Positions 7,634-16,247 of a DNA stretch of 54,777 nt are shown here, piece after piece. Source of the stretch: Clostridia bacterium (GTDB lineage: Bacteria > Bacillota > Clostridia > Oscillospirales > CAG-272). Both the position numbers and the translations under genes were made by a program. Positions within the stretch are counted from its first letter, which is position 1, and the number at the start of each line of letters is the position of its first letter. The stretch lies in contig JAFTKO010000015.1 in NCBI GenBank assembly GCA_017453205.1, forward strand, positions 1 to 54,777, given 5' to 3'. The notes beneath the pieces were generated by a model. It worked only from the letters and a program-made list of their open reading frames with translations, searched no databases and was not told where the DNA came from.

Positions 7634-8944
7634 TTATTTCTTCATGCGCAAAGCGCCCTTTGCCACGCGGATGTATTGGACGATCTGCACGCCCGCGGGA
7701 CAGTTGTAGGTACAGGTACCGCACTCCACACAGCTCATCACGTTCATTTTGGCGGCGTCGTCATAACGGCGCGCCTGCGCGTACTGCGCAAGATAGTTGG
7801 GCATGAGGTGCATTGGGCAGTGCGTGACGCAGTTGCCGCAATGGATGCAAGCGCTGTGATAGGTGTTGATCCTGTCATATTCCTCGGAAAAAACAAGGAT
7901 CGCCGAGGTTCCTTTGGTCACAGGGGCATGGATGTCCCACTGCGCCTGTCCCATCATGGGACCTCCGCTGACGATCTTTTTTGGCGTCTTGACAAGACCG
8001 CCGCAAAATTCGATCAGCTCACTGTACGGTGTCCCCAGCGGTGCGCGGACATTTTGCGGGTTCTTGATGCAATCCCCCGTCACGGTAACGATGCGGCTCA
8101 CCAGCGGGATGCCTCGGTAGAACGCGCGGCTGATTGCAGACAACGTCTCGGCATTGATGACCACGCAGCCGACATCGGCGGGCAGCTTGCCCGCGGGGAT
8201 TTCGCGGTGCTTGATGGCGTAAATAAGCTGACGCTCGTCGCCCTGCGGATATTTGGTCTTGACCACACAAACGCGGATGTTGGGGTTGTCCCCTACCGCC
8301 TTTTGCAACAGGGCAATGGCGTCGGGCTTGTTGTCCTCGACAGCGATGATGCCCTCGGTCACAGACAACGCGTGCATCACGATCTCCAGCCCCGTGATCA
8401 CGGTCTCGCCGCGCTCCAAAAGCAAGCGGTGGTTAGCGGTGATGTAAGGCTCGCACTCGGCGCAGTTGACGATGACCGTATCGACCTTACCCAATGCGCT
8501 TTGCAGTTTGGCATAGGTCGGGAAGGTCGCGCCGCCCAGACCGCTGATGCCCGCCTTGCGGACGATCTCGATGATCTCCGAGGGGGCGGTCTGTGCCAAG
8601 GGCTTCCCCCAAGGCTTGACGCTCGGGTGCAGGGTACGCTCGCCGTCGTTTTCGATGACGATATTTTGAATGGGGATACCTTGCGCGTTGTGCCGTGTGA
8701 CGATCTCCTTGACCGTTCCCGAAACACTGGCGTGGACGGGACATCCCAGCCCCTGCTCGACCGTACCGATGACCTGTCCGACCAAGACCTTGTCCCCGAC
8801 AGCCACCGTAGGCGTTGCATGCGCGCCGATGTGCTGAGAAAGCGGGATCGACACCGTCCGCGGCTCTGGCAGTCTTACCGTCGGTAAGGTTGCTGTTTCC
8901 TTATGCTCGTTGAGGTGTGTGCCACCCCGAAAGGTAAATTTCAC
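7634..8944 (-). CDS. rnfC: Rnf complex subunit C (NADH-site flavin and Fe-S protein)
   Basis: A 436-residue peripheral subunit that carries the NAD(H)/FMN site: GGATFPTYAK (near 138) is the glycine-rich binding segment and NCAECEPYIT follows. Near the C terminus, two cluster motifs (CIHCGNCVTHCP and CVECGTCTYNCP) hold 4Fe-4S centres. A GTG at 8944 is preferred over a GTG ten codons upstream because AAAGGAA precedes it and the family starts with a (M)KFTFRGGTH-like strand directly. First gene of the Rnf operon. Confidence 0.93.
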   Translation of the reverse strand: MKFTFRGGTHLNEHKETATLPTVRLPEPRTVSIPLSQHIGAHATPTVAVGDKVLVGQVIGTVEQGLGCPVHASVSGTVKEIVTRHNAQGIPIQNIVIENDGERTLHPSVKPWGKPLAQTAPSEIIEIVRKAGISGLGGATFPTYAKLQSALGKVDTVIVNCAECEPYITANHRLLLERGETVITGLEIVMHALSVTEGIIAVEDNKPDAIALLQKAVGDNPNIRVCVVKTKYPQGDERQLIYAIKHREIPAGKLPADVGCVVINAETLSAISRAFYRGIPLVSRIVTVTGDCIKNPQNVRAPLGTPYSELIEFCGGLVKTPKKIVSGGPMMGQAQWDIHAPVTKGTSAILVFSEEYDRINTYHSACIHCGNCVTHCPMHLMPNYLAQYAQARRYDDAAKMNVMSCVECGTCTYNCPAGVQIVQYIRVAKGALRMKK

Positions 8945-9003
8945 TGTTGTTTTGCATTCCTTTCCGAAAAGCACGGCTTTTCCTTGTATATATATCTATA
9001 AAT

Positions 9004-9012
9004 ATTATATCA
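9004..9012 (-). promoter_or_regulatory. Extended -10 promoter of the rnf operon
   Basis: The minus strand reads TGATATAAT, a TGn-TATAAT extended -10 (TATAAT at 9004-9009). No good -35 is seen, as is common for extended -10 promoters. It is about 60 bases before the chosen rnfC start. Confidence 0.6.
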
Positions 9013-9214
9013 TACACCCCAAAACAAGTACAGACGTATTTCGTTAACAAAAAATGAATAAACAATACATAATTTGTCAAAGAAATAACAATAATTATAT
9101 GGAGTAGGTGGGGCGTTTTGGGAGGGCGTGAGAGCCGGGGTATCTCGTAACAAGTTTTGCTATCTTGCCAACGAAAAGTTACTTTTTATCCTTTCATAAA
9201 AAAGCAACTTTGTA

Positions 9215-9420
9215 TTGAGAACTACCTCAGTCGCTTCGCGACAGCTCCCCCAAGGAGGAGCCTAAGGTTACAATCGCATGGTAACAGCGCCACTGTCGCT
9301 TTTACAGCGAAACAACTTTTGAGCCTCCCCTTTGGGGCAGGCGCAAGCGCCACAGTCGCCAAGGCGACTTTACGGTGGCGAGCAATGCGAGCCGGAGGGA
9401 ATTTTTTCATAAAAAGCAAC
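9215..9420. repeat. Second intergenic repeat family (GTCGCTTCGCGACAGCTCCC type)
   Basis: Short palindromes such as AGTCGCTTCGCGACAGCTCC and GAGGAGCCTAAGG are followed by a diverged reversed copy ending GAGCCTCCCC near 9320. The same motifs recur at 10850-11210 and 33860-33950. From memory, similar CCCTCAGTC...GCCAGCTCCC palindromes are common in gut Clostridia. No believable gene lies in 9045-9900; the open frames there are built from repeats. Confidence 0.6.
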
Positions 9421-9649
9421 TTTGCTCTCGGGGCAAGAGTTGTTAGAAGATCCCGCTTCGCGCCCTGTCGGGTTCGACTGCACTCTGTCCCAAATGATTG
9501 TCCTATGCCACTGTCCACACTGCTTTTATCGGAGTGCTTGCACTCCTGCTCAGCGATGACGCATAGAGGCAGTGTGCGGCGGTATGCGTTAGGTTTCATG
9601 TATGTACTGCACATGCCCCTGTGCGTTATCCTAAGTAAAGCAAGTAACT

Positions 9650-9860
9650 TTGTGGGTCATTTTGGGTGGTGGTAACCGCTTTCTCCAACGGAGAAAGTGT
9701 AATGACTAGCGGGAGCTATTGTTTGGAACGGCGAACAGGCTTTCCCATGCCGTCAGAAAACTACCGAAAGAGGCATTGACTTCCCATAATGCCAAGATAG
9801 AAAATGCGTTGAAAGTTCTTGAGGGGGCGTGGGGGAGCTTCTTTCAAGAAGTTCCTCCAC
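9650..9860 (-). repeat. Modular intergenic repeat, long form
   Basis: A reverse-oriented copy. It runs from the CATTTTGGGTGGTGG hairpin, which includes the sub-hairpin GCTTTCTCCAACGGAGAAAG, through GCGGGAGCTATTGTTTGGAA, the CCGTCAGAAA module and AAAATGCGTTGAAAG, to the end hairpin GTGGGGGAGCTTC...GAAGTTCCTCCAC (9829-9860). Its hairpin end faces the pnuC promoter, not a gene end, unlike most copies. Confidence 0.75.
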
Positions 9861-9907
9861 AAAAAATAAAAGTAAATGCTGTCATCGTGGATTTTTTTGA
9901 AAAGCTC

Positions 9908-9936
9908 TTGCAATTCCGTAAGAAGTGTGTTATAAT
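9908..9936 (+). promoter_or_regulatory. pnuC promoter
   Basis: TTGCAA (9908-9913), 17-base spacer, TATAAT (9931-9936). The transcript would start near 9943 and carry a leader of about 100 bases. Confidence 0.85.
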
Positions 9937-9939
9937 AAG

Positions 9940-10019
9940 TGCAGTTGCCACCGGGTAACGTGCATTTGCACTCGTACACATCGTTAGGTCTTGGAAGATG
10001 TGTGACGGGTGCTTTTTTT
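9940..10019 (+). promoter_or_regulatory. Structured pnuC leader ending in an intrinsic terminator (attenuator or riboswitch candidate)
   Basis: Hairpin 1 is GTTGCC-ACCG-GGTAAC (9944-9959) and hairpin 2 is GTGC-ATTT-GCAC (about 9960-9971). The last part of hairpin 2 overlaps the 5' arm of a terminator: GCACTCGT (9968-9975) pairs with ACGGGTGC (10005-10012), enclosing ACACATC / GATGTGT, followed by seven T. Hairpin 2 and the terminator are therefore mutually exclusive, the usual layout of a ligand-controlled attenuator. pnuC genes elsewhere are controlled by NAD+-II (pnuC-motif) riboswitches; I cannot confirm that this leader fits that consensus. Confidence 0.6.
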
Positions 10020-10039
10020 CGGAAAGGAAATACGTCGTT

Positions 10040-10753
10040 ATGAAAATTCACAATCCGTTTCGTCATTTGACCAAATTTGAATGGAGCCTTTGGGGTGTTT
10101 CGCTTGCCGTAGTGACGGTCTCTTTTTTCGTCGGCGGGAGCGGGGGGCTCCTTTCGCTGTGCGCGTCGCTGTTGGGTGTCACCGCGTTGATCTTTGTTGC
10201 CAAGGGTGACGTCACGGGGCAGTTTTTGTCGGTGCTGTTTGCCGTGCTTTACGCCATCGTATCGTGGGAGCAGAGATACTACGGCGAGATGATCACCTAT
10301 CTTTGCATGAGTGCGCCTGCGGCGGTATTCAGCATTGTATCGTGGTTGCGGCATCCGTATGGGAAGGATCACTCCGAGGTGCGAATTGCGCGCATGACGG
10401 TCGGCAAAACGTTTTTGCTGTTCGGTGCAACGGCACTGGTGACCTTGGTGTTTTATTGGATTCTGAAATGGCTGGGAAATGCCGAGTTGATTGTCAGCAC
10501 GCTGTCGGTGACCACCAGCTTTTTGGCAGCGTCGCTGCTGTTTTTGCGCAGTCCTTATTATGCGTTGGCTTACACGGCGAATGACGTGGTGTTGATTGTT
10601 TTGTGGGTGGTCGCGTCCTTTCAAGACCTCTCGTACCTTTCGATGGTGGCTTGCTTTTTGATGTTTTTGTTTAACGACCTGTACGGCTTTTTTAATTGGT
10701 TGCGAATGAGAAAAAAGCAGAACAAAGAGGAACAGGTTTGCACAGCTCCTTAG
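10040..10753 (+). CDS. pnuC: PnuC-family nicotinamide riboside transporter
   Basis: A 237-residue membrane protein with about seven helices and the PnuC features: an early cytoplasmic helix (FRHLTKFEWSLW), the repeated W-x-x-Y/R-x-G-E region (SWEQRYYGEMITYL, near 80) and the C-terminal NDLYGFFNWLRMRKKQ. PnuC proteins take up nicotinamide riboside by facilitated diffusion coupled to phosphorylation. Relatives carry riboflavin (PnuX) or thiamine (PnuT), but no FMN or TPP riboswitch is present. The ATG at 10040 follows AAAGGAAAT. Its attenuator-like leader suggests control by an NAD-related ligand; pncC is about 2 kb away. Confidence 0.9.
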   Translation: MKIHNPFRHLTKFEWSLWGVSLAVVTVSFFVGGSGGLLSLCASLLGVTALIFVAKGDVTGQFLSVLFAVLYAIVSWEQRYYGEMITYLCMSAPAAVFSIVSWLRHPYGKDHSEVRIARMTVGKTFLLFGATALVTLVFYWILKWLGNAELIVSTLSVTTSFLAASLLFLRSPYYALAYTANDVVLIVLWVVASFQDLSYLSMVACFLMFLFNDLYGFFNWLRMRKKQNKEEQVCTAP

Positions 10754-10799
10754 AAATAGGCTTGCTCCTCACCGGAGTAGGATAGCGCGTCGAGGTTAC

Positions 10800-11225
10800 G
10801 TGCGGGGTGTATTTTATTCCTTCATGTAAAAAAGCAACTTTACATTGGGGACTCCCTCCGTCGCTTCGCGGGAGCGTGAAGTCGTCTTAACGACTGTGGC
10901 ACTTGCGCCTTTCCTCGTCAAAGGGAACCTAAGATTATATTTGCACTGTAATAACATCCATCATTGTTACAGCAAAACAATTTTTGAGCCTCCCTCTTGA
11001 GGGAGGTGGCAATGGGAAAATACGGTTTAAAATTTTTACAACCTATATCCCCATTGACGGAAGGAGTTTTTTAAAGCAAATTTGCATCGGGGACTCCCTC
11101 AGTCGCTTCGCGCCAGCTCCCTCAAGAGGGAGCCTACGGTTACATACACTCAAAAAGGCATGCTTGTTTTGGCAAAGTAATTTTTCGCCTCCCTCTGACG
11201 AGGGAGCCAAAGAATTAGACTTACT
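10800..11225. repeat. Cluster of second-family palindromic repeats downstream of pnuC
   Basis: The segment holds at least three units of the CCCTC(C/A)GTCGCTTCGCG type, with GAGCCTCCCTCTTGAGGGAGG and ACGGAAGGAG ends, in alternating orientation. The gap 10754-11364 contains only these and the terminator at its right end; no gene is visible. Confidence 0.6.
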
Positions 11226-11280
11226 TCAAATGGAAATCCGTTGTTGAAAAACAACATTCTCGAAAAACACCTCACGGTAT

Positions 11281-11331
11281 AAAAAAGCTGTTTGAAACTC
11301 TTTTTTACAGGGCTTCAAACAGCTTTATTTT
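11281..11331. terminator. Bidirectional terminator between pnuC and the M14 peptidase gene
   Basis: The stem AAAGCTGTTTGAA / TTCAAACAGCTTT is flanked by an A tract on the left and ATTTTTAT on the right. It lies 33 bases after the peptidase stop on the minus strand. Confidence 0.85.
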
Positions 11332-11364
11332 TATGATTTATAAATCGGTTTTCGGTTCGGTGGA

Positions 11365-12531
11365 TCACTCAAAGTAAACCGCGCTGAGCAACAGCAAGTC
11401 AAAATTATCGCTCCAAATCGTTTCAAACTGCTCGATCGGCAACGGACAGGAGCCGGTTCCCGTCTCCACCGTCACGGCGATCAGTCCCTTTTCCAACGCA
11501 CACCAATCGCTGTACGACGCGTCGTTGTTCTGCTCATCCACAATATAATATCCGTTCCGCGCGGCAATCATCGCGGTAAACGCGCGCGTCGCCTCCGAAA
11601 GTGCCGCATTTTGTCCGCAATCCCAGTACAGCACCTCGCCCTGCGAGTGGATGCAAAGCACCGCTTGGATGTTGTTCAAGCTTTCGGTCAATGTCACAAG
11701 CGCCTGTGTCTCGGGCTCGGATGCCGCGCTCGGCCCCTTGTAATTTTGACAGCTCGGGCGGAAGATCCTGTCATATTCCTCCCAAAGCGCGTCAAAATTG
11801 CGGTTGAGGTCGGTTCCTGCGGCGTTCGCCTTCCAATACTTCAAATACTCGTTGACATTCCCCGCGTTGGTGATCCCCGCAGCAAAGTCGGCATAATAGA
11901 TCGAAAAGATCTTGTCGCACAGCTCCGTGTCGCTCAGCGAGGAAAGCCCCTCTTGCGAGAGCATGATGCCGTCGGGATTGCTCATGGGGACGATGTAAAA
12001 GCAATATTTTTCGAGGATGGAGGCATAGGAAAATCCGTTGCACGCCCCATCATTCCGATAGGCAAGGATATATTCGATCTGCTTCATGACCAAAAGCGGC
12101 GTCATATACTCACGCGCGTGGATACCTGCACTGACCACGATCTGCCGCGGTGCGTCGGGATTGCCGAGCACGGCGAGATAGATGTCCCGTCCCGCCACCG
12201 ACTTGCCGATGGAGCGGTAGGAAAGATGTGTGGGGTACGCATTGGCAAGGATTTGCAGATCGGTTGCCATATCCGTATAGGAATACGCGGCGTCGGTAGC
12301 ATCCACAATCGGATTTTCGGTCGCGGTCAAAAACAGCTTCGCATTCTTCTCAACATCGCTCCACGAGGGAAAGACCGCATCAAGCGCATCTGCGGGAGCA
12401 AGCGTTTCCGTACCGTCGTGGGCAGTGCCGTCGTTCGGCTCTTCCGCGCGGTATTCGGGCTTGAGCTGAATACAGGAGGTCACCTGCAATGTCAGCAGGA
12501 TCAGCAGAAGTACAGCCAAAACTCGTTTCAT
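11365..12531 (-). CDS. Secreted M14-family zinc carboxypeptidase, lipoprotein
   Basis: A 388-residue protein with a lipoprotein signal (lipobox LQVTSC, Cys near residue 20) and a Thr/Asp/Glu-rich linker to residue 50. The metallopeptidase domain shows the first zinc motif H-A-R-E near 141-144, the substrate-binding L-N-R-N-F, a third zinc His in C-I-H-S-Q-G, and the catalytic Glu in T-V-E-T-G. Members cleave C-terminal residues or peptidoglycan stem peptides outside the cell; the YKGPSAASEPET segment is typical of the peptidoglycan-active branch in Firmicutes, by family knowledge. AGAGGAAC precedes the ATG. Monocistronic. Confidence 0.9.
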   Translation of the reverse strand: MKRVLAVLLLILLTLQVTSCIQLKPEYRAEEPNDGTAHDGTETLAPADALDAVFPSWSDVEKNAKLFLTATENPIVDATDAAYSYTDMATDLQILANAYPTHLSYRSIGKSVAGRDIYLAVLGNPDAPRQIVVSAGIHAREYMTPLLVMKQIEYILAYRNDGACNGFSYASILEKYCFYIVPMSNPDGIMLSQEGLSSLSDTELCDKIFSIYYADFAAGITNAGNVNEYLKYWKANAAGTDLNRNFDALWEEYDRIFRPSCQNYKGPSAASEPETQALVTLTESLNNIQAVLCIHSQGEVLYWDCGQNAALSEATRAFTAMIAARNGYYIVDEQNNDASYSDWCALEKGLIAVTVETGTGSCPLPIEQFETIWSDNFDLLLLSAVYFE

Positions 12532-12611
12532 AAAAAAAGTTCCTCTCTACCCGCGCCAAATACGGGCGGGCGTTGACAACGCAAGGGGTTCCCTCCGTGC
12601 CGATTGACATT

Positions 12612-12640
12612 ATTGTATCATAAAAATATGAAAATGTCCA
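12612..12640 (-). promoter_or_regulatory. Promoter of the M14 peptidase gene
   Basis: Minus strand: TGGACA (12635-12640), 17-base spacer, TACAAT (12612-12617) with a TG one base upstream (extended -10). Confidence 0.7.
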
Positions 12641-12736
12641 CAAAATCCTTAAGGTTTTACAATTTGTTTGCCTTTGCACGGCAGATAGCACAAAATCGGC
12701 AGGCGTTTTTGTGTCAGGTTGCACAGGTTTGTTTCG

Positions 12737-13258
12737 CTATTCGCCTCGGTCGACCGATACTTCCATCGCGGTTTCCCACAACAGCTCCAGTGCGCGCAAA
12801 GCGGCGGCACTCCGCACCTGTGTACGGGTAGCCCCTGCGGGTGCGCAAAAACGCTCACTGTAAACAGCATGCGGCGTTGCAATGCCGAGATAGACCGTCC
12901 CCACGGGATCGTCTGCGGTCCCGCCGCCGGGTCCCGCAAAGCCCGTTGCCGACACGGCAAGGGTCGTCCCCAGTTTTTCCCGCGCACAAGCCGCCATTGC
13001 CTCGGCACATGCGGCGCTGACCTCGGTCACGCGTTCGATGATGGCGGGATCGACCCCCAGCACGCCGACCTTAACCGCATTGGTATAGGTTACAAACGCG
13101 CCCGCCAAAACCGCAGAGCTCCCCGGGATATCGGTAATCAGCTTTGCGATCAGACCTCCCGTGCAGGATTCGGCGCTCCCAACCGTAATACCGTGGCGGG
13201 AACATGCAAGAACCAACTTTTTTGCCATTGCAGAGGCAGTGATCGGCTTGTTTTTCAT
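12737..13258 (-). CDS. pncC: Nicotinamide-nucleotide amidohydrolase PncC / CinA C-terminal family
   Basis: A 173-residue stand-alone CinA C-terminal domain. The family motifs are AESCTGG (catalytic Ser/Lys region, near 30), a conserved Y-T-N-A-V-K, and GFAGPGGGTADDPVGTV near 117-133. PncC deamidates nicotinamide mononucleotide to nicotinate mononucleotide, recycling the pyridine ring after NAD consumption (for example by DNA ligase). The start at 13258 uses GGAAAGGA 9 bases upstream. It is 41 bases after the ABC-F gene and probably co-transcribed with it and the S24 regulator; cinA genes elsewhere often belong to DNA-damage or competence operons. Confidence 0.9.
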   Translation of the reverse strand: MKNKPITASAMAKKLVLACSRHGITVGSAESCTGGLIAKLITDIPGSSAVLAGAFVTYTNAVKVGVLGVDPAIIERVTEVSAACAEAMAACAREKLGTTLAVSATGFAGPGGGTADDPVGTVYLGIATPHAVYSERFCAPAGATRTQVRSAAALRALELLWETAMEVSVDRGE

Positions 13259-13299
13259 CCTTTCAAATCCTTTCCGAAACTCAGAATTTAAAATAAGAA

Positions 13300-15225
13300 T
13301 TAATCTAATTCTTCATAAATCTCCATCAAACGCTCTTCGACCTCTGTTTTGCGGGCATCGAGCGCGGCGGCACGGACGTAATCTGCGGCGGCGGAGCCAA
13401 ACAGCTCTTCCTCTAACTTTTCCAACTCTGCCTCCAGCTCGGTACACTCACGGCGCAAGCGTTCGAGGCGGGCGTTCTTTTTGCGTGCCTCGGCGGCGGC
13501 TTGCTTGTTTTTGAGGTACTGCTCCTTGCCCGAGGCGATCGGCGCCGCCGAGGCAGTGGCATCGGTACTCACCGCGCGTTCGGCAATGCGCGCCGCTTTG
13601 TACTCGCTAAACTCGGTGTAAGCTTTCCCCGCGCGGTCAACGTGAAAGTCCAACAGGTCCTTGGCAAAAGCCTCCCCGGGCTTGATCTCCAAAATGCGCG
13701 TGGCAAGCTTGTCGATAAGATAACGGTCGTGCGAGACCGTGATGATCGTTCCCTCAAACTGCTCGAGCGCACTCTCCAGCGCCTCGCGAGAATCGATGTC
13801 CAAGTGGTTGGTCGGCTCGTCGAGCACCAACAAATTCATGCGCGAAAGGATCAGCTTTGCAAGCGTCAGCCGCGCGCGTTCCCCACCGCTGAGCACCGAC
13901 ACGGTCTTAAACACGCTCTCGCCCGTAAAGCGGAACATGGCAAGCGTGTTGCGCACATCGGTCTCGTTCATGGTGGGATAGGCGTTCCAAAGCTCGTCGA
14001 GCACGGTATTTTCGGGCGTCAGATTTTGGTTTTCCTGATCGTAGTAACCGATCTCCACGTGGTACCCCGCCTCGATAACACCTTTGGTGGGTGTCAGTTG
14101 TCCCAAGATCAGCTTGATGAGCGTCGATTTTCCGCATCCGTTGGGTCCGATGATCAAAACGCGCTCCCCACGTTTTACAAGGAACGAAAGCCCCTCAAAC
14201 AGCGTCCGTCCCGGGTATCCCATCGAAAGTCCGCGCACCTCGAGCACGTCGTTGCCCGATGCCAACGCCTCCGAAAACCGCATTTGAATGGCTTTTGGTG
14301 CATCCTGCGGGCGTTCGAGCCGTTCCATTTTATCCAACATTTTGAGTCGGCTCTCGGCGGCGATGATGTTGCGCTCACGGTTCCATGCGCGCTGTTGCGC
14401 AATATACGCCTCCTGCCGCGCGATCTCCTTTTGCTGGTTCTTCCAATGCCGTTCGGCGATCTCGCGGTCAACCTTTCTTTGCTCCATGCTCTTGGTGTAT
14501 CCGCCGTTGTAGAGCTTGGCGCGGTGATGCTCGATGGCGAGCGTTTTGTTGGTGACGCGGTCGAGGAAATAACGGTCGTGCGAGATGACCATGACACACT
14601 TGGGGTAAGAGACCAAAAAGCTCTCGAGCCAAGCGAGCGTTGCGATGTCAAGGTGGTTGGTGGGCTCGTCGAGCATGAGGATATCGGGCTCGCGTGAAAG
14701 CTCGACGGCAAGCGCCAGACGTGTGCGCTGACCGCCGCTGAGCGTAGAGACCGTCTGCTCCATAGCAAGGCGGTCAAAGCCGAGCTTTTGCAGGATCGAC
14801 GCGCATCTTGACCGAAATTCCAAGCCGCCCTCGCGCACGTAACGGTCGTGGAGGTCGGTATATTCGCGGATCACCGCCGCGTCGCCGCTTTTAAGCTGTG
14901 GCTCGAGTATGGCGAGACGCTCCTCTGCGGCAAGCAACTGCGGGAATGCGAGGTACATGCGTTCGAGCACGGTCTGTCCGTCCTCGCCCGCGTCAAAAGC
15001 GCCGTCCTGCGTGAGCACGCCCACGGTCTTGCCCTTGGAAAGATACACGCCGCCCTCGGTGGGCTCCTCTGTACCGAGGATCAAGCGAAAGAGCGTGGAT
15101 TTACCGCACCCGTTGACACCGATGATGCCAAGCTTGTCATTTTCCTCAAGCGAGAACGAGACCTTTTCCAGAATCGGCACGGTGCCGTAGCTGAGCGACA
15201 GATCATTGATACTGATGGCTAACAT
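13300..15225 (-). CDS. ABC-F family ATPase (ribosome-associated type)
   Basis: A 641-residue protein with two ATP-binding cassettes and no membrane helices. Cassette 1 has GVNGCGKST (near 36) and LSGGQRTRLA; cassette 2 has GPNGCGKST (near 359) and LSGGERARLT, each followed by LDEPTNHLD. The linker between them (about 245-320) is rich in basic and Gln/Glu residues, the P-site tRNA interaction motif region of ABC-F factors, and a C-terminal coiled coil (about 570-641) follows. ABC-F proteins act on stalled or antibiotic-bound ribosomes; the YdiF/Uup-like housekeeping branch is likelier than a resistance factor, but this was not tested. It sits 21 bases after the S24 gene. Confidence 0.9.
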   Translation of the reverse strand: MLAISINDLSLSYGTVPILEKVSFSLEENDKLGIIGVNGCGKSTLFRLILGTEEPTEGGVYLSKGKTVGVLTQDGAFDAGEDGQTVLERMYLAFPQLLAAEERLAILEPQLKSGDAAVIREYTDLHDRYVREGGLEFRSRCASILQKLGFDRLAMEQTVSTLSGGQRTRLALAVELSREPDILMLDEPTNHLDIATLAWLESFLVSYPKCVMVISHDRYFLDRVTNKTLAIEHHRAKLYNGGYTKSMEQRKVDREIAERHWKNQQKEIARQEAYIAQQRAWNRERNIIAAESRLKMLDKMERLERPQDAPKAIQMRFSEALASGNDVLEVRGLSMGYPGRTLFEGLSFLVKRGERVLIIGPNGCGKSTLIKLILGQLTPTKGVIEAGYHVEIGYYDQENQNLTPENTVLDELWNAYPTMNETDVRNTLAMFRFTGESVFKTVSVLSGGERARLTLAKLILSRMNLLVLDEPTNHLDIDSREALESALEQFEGTIITVSHDRYLIDKLATRILEIKPGEAFAKDLLDFHVDRAGKAYTEFSEYKAARIAERAVSTDATASAAPIASGKEQYLKNKQAAAEARKKNARLERLRRECTELEAELEKLEEELFGSAAADYVRAAALDARKTEVEERLMEIYEELD

Positions 15226-15246
15226 AAATGAAGCTTTCCCCTCCGA

Positions 15247-15873
15247 TCAGAACTTGGTCTTTGCTTCGATCGCCACGCCGAGGATGCGCGCGCGTCCGAT
15301 CTCAAAATCCTCGGGAGATAGCGTGATCGGCTTATACGCGTCGTTTTCGGGTTGCAGCACGATGCGGTGGTTTTGCTTGAAAAAGCGCTTGACGGTGGCG
15401 CTTTCGCCGTCGACCAAGCACGCCACGATGTCACCGTTTTCGGCGTACTGCTGTTTGTGGAACAGGACATACGTTCCCTCCACGATGCCGCAGTTCTTCA
15501 TACTGTCGCCGCATACCACAAGATAAAAATATTCATCAATGTCGTTTACGTCGGCGAACTCGCGCCCCAAAAGCGTCTCGTCGGTGACGATGGGCGCGCC
15601 CGCGCGGATCACGCCGATGACGGGGACCATCTTATGCGCACGCAAGGCGCGGTAGGACGCCTCGGCGCTCTTTTTGCCCTCGTTGGTTCCCAACAGTTCG
15701 TCAAGGCTGACCGCAAAAAAATCCGCGATGCGCGCCAGCTTGTCGGCTTTGGGGGTGGAGCGTCCGCTCTTCCAGTCGCTGAAGGTCGACGCCGCAATCC
15801 CCGTGGCTTTGGATACTTGATAAACCGTGAGACCGTGCGACCGCAAAAGATTTTCAAATGCTGTATATTCCAT
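15247..15873 (-). CDS. LexA/CI-like repressor: XRE helix-turn-helix plus S24 autopeptidase
   Basis: A 208-residue regulator. Residues 5-60 form an XRE-type helix-turn-helix (VYQVSKATGIAASTFSDWK). Residues 84-205 are an S24 domain with all elements of self-cleavage: a scissile Ala-Gly at 91-92 (VIRAGAPI), Ser124 in C-G-D-S-M and Lys162 in T-V-K-R. Such repressors are cut when RecA filaments form, which relieves repression. It differs from canonical LexA in its XRE rather than winged-helix N terminus, and from phage CI in its location. AAAGGAG sets the start at 15873. It leads an operon with the ABC-F and pncC genes and faces a divergent regulator across a shared operator. Confidence 0.92.
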   Translation of the reverse strand: MEYTAFENLLRSHGLTVYQVSKATGIAASTFSDWKSGRSTPKADKLARIADFFAVSLDELLGTNEGKKSAEASYRALRAHKMVPVIGVIRAGAPIVTDETLLGREFADVNDIDEYFYLVVCGDSMKNCGIVEGTYVLFHKQQYAENGDIVACLVDGESATVKRFFKQNHRIVLQPENDAYKPITLSPEDFEIGRARILGVAIEAKTKF

Positions 15874-15961
15874 ATTTGTCGGCTCCTTTCGGTTATTTTG
15901 TGCGAAGCTTGCGGAATGCGCCAATCTTCGCCCTACACTTTTGTACAGTTCTGCCGAATGT

Positions 15962-16011
15962 TGCGAATTTCCGAAATATATCTTGACAAAAGTTCGGAAA
16001 TGCGATATAAT
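15962..16011 (+). promoter_or_regulatory. Divergent regulatory region: consensus promoter flanked by an inverted operator
   Basis: Plus-strand promoter: TTGACA (15983-15988), 17-base spacer, TATAAT (16006-16011). Inverted arms GCGAATTTCCGAA (15963-15975) and TTCGGAAATGCGA (15993-16005) flank and overlap the -35 and spacer; the core TTCCGAA...TTCGGAA is perfect. A third half-site (CATTCGG on the minus strand, near 15955) faces the S24 gene. I infer that the S24 repressor binds here and controls itself and the rightward genes. The rest of 15874-16247 is an untranslated leader. Confidence 0.7.
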
Positions 16012-16247
16012 AAATACACCTAAGTATATTATAGCGGATTTCTGTTCAAATGTCAATACAACCGAAAAAAATATTCTGCAAAAAGAGAAAAAACGACTTT
16101 TACCGCATGCACGGATTTCCGTACTGCGCAAAATGTTGCAACATTTTTAATATTCCTATTTTAGTCCGCATTTGCGAAGCATCCAATCAAAATGGGTTGG
16201 AGCAATCGCGCTCCGCATCCAATACACAATATAATTAAGGAGGTACT

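Noticed and set aside
7610-8887. Long open frame antisense to rnfC (and similar ones opposite rnfB, fakA, the opp genes, cysS and the ABC-F gene).
   Set aside because: These frames lack ribosome sites and family motifs, and they mirror the codon pattern of real genes with many motifs on the other strand.
9157-9675. A 172-codon open frame between rnfC and pnuC.
   Set aside because: It is composed of second-family repeats and the edge of a modular repeat; no ribosome site and no protein-like composition.
13300-15225. Calling the ABC-F protein an antibiotic-resistance factor.
   Set aside because: Motifs support only ABC-F membership; the linker and context look like the housekeeping type, and nothing specific to resistance was seen.
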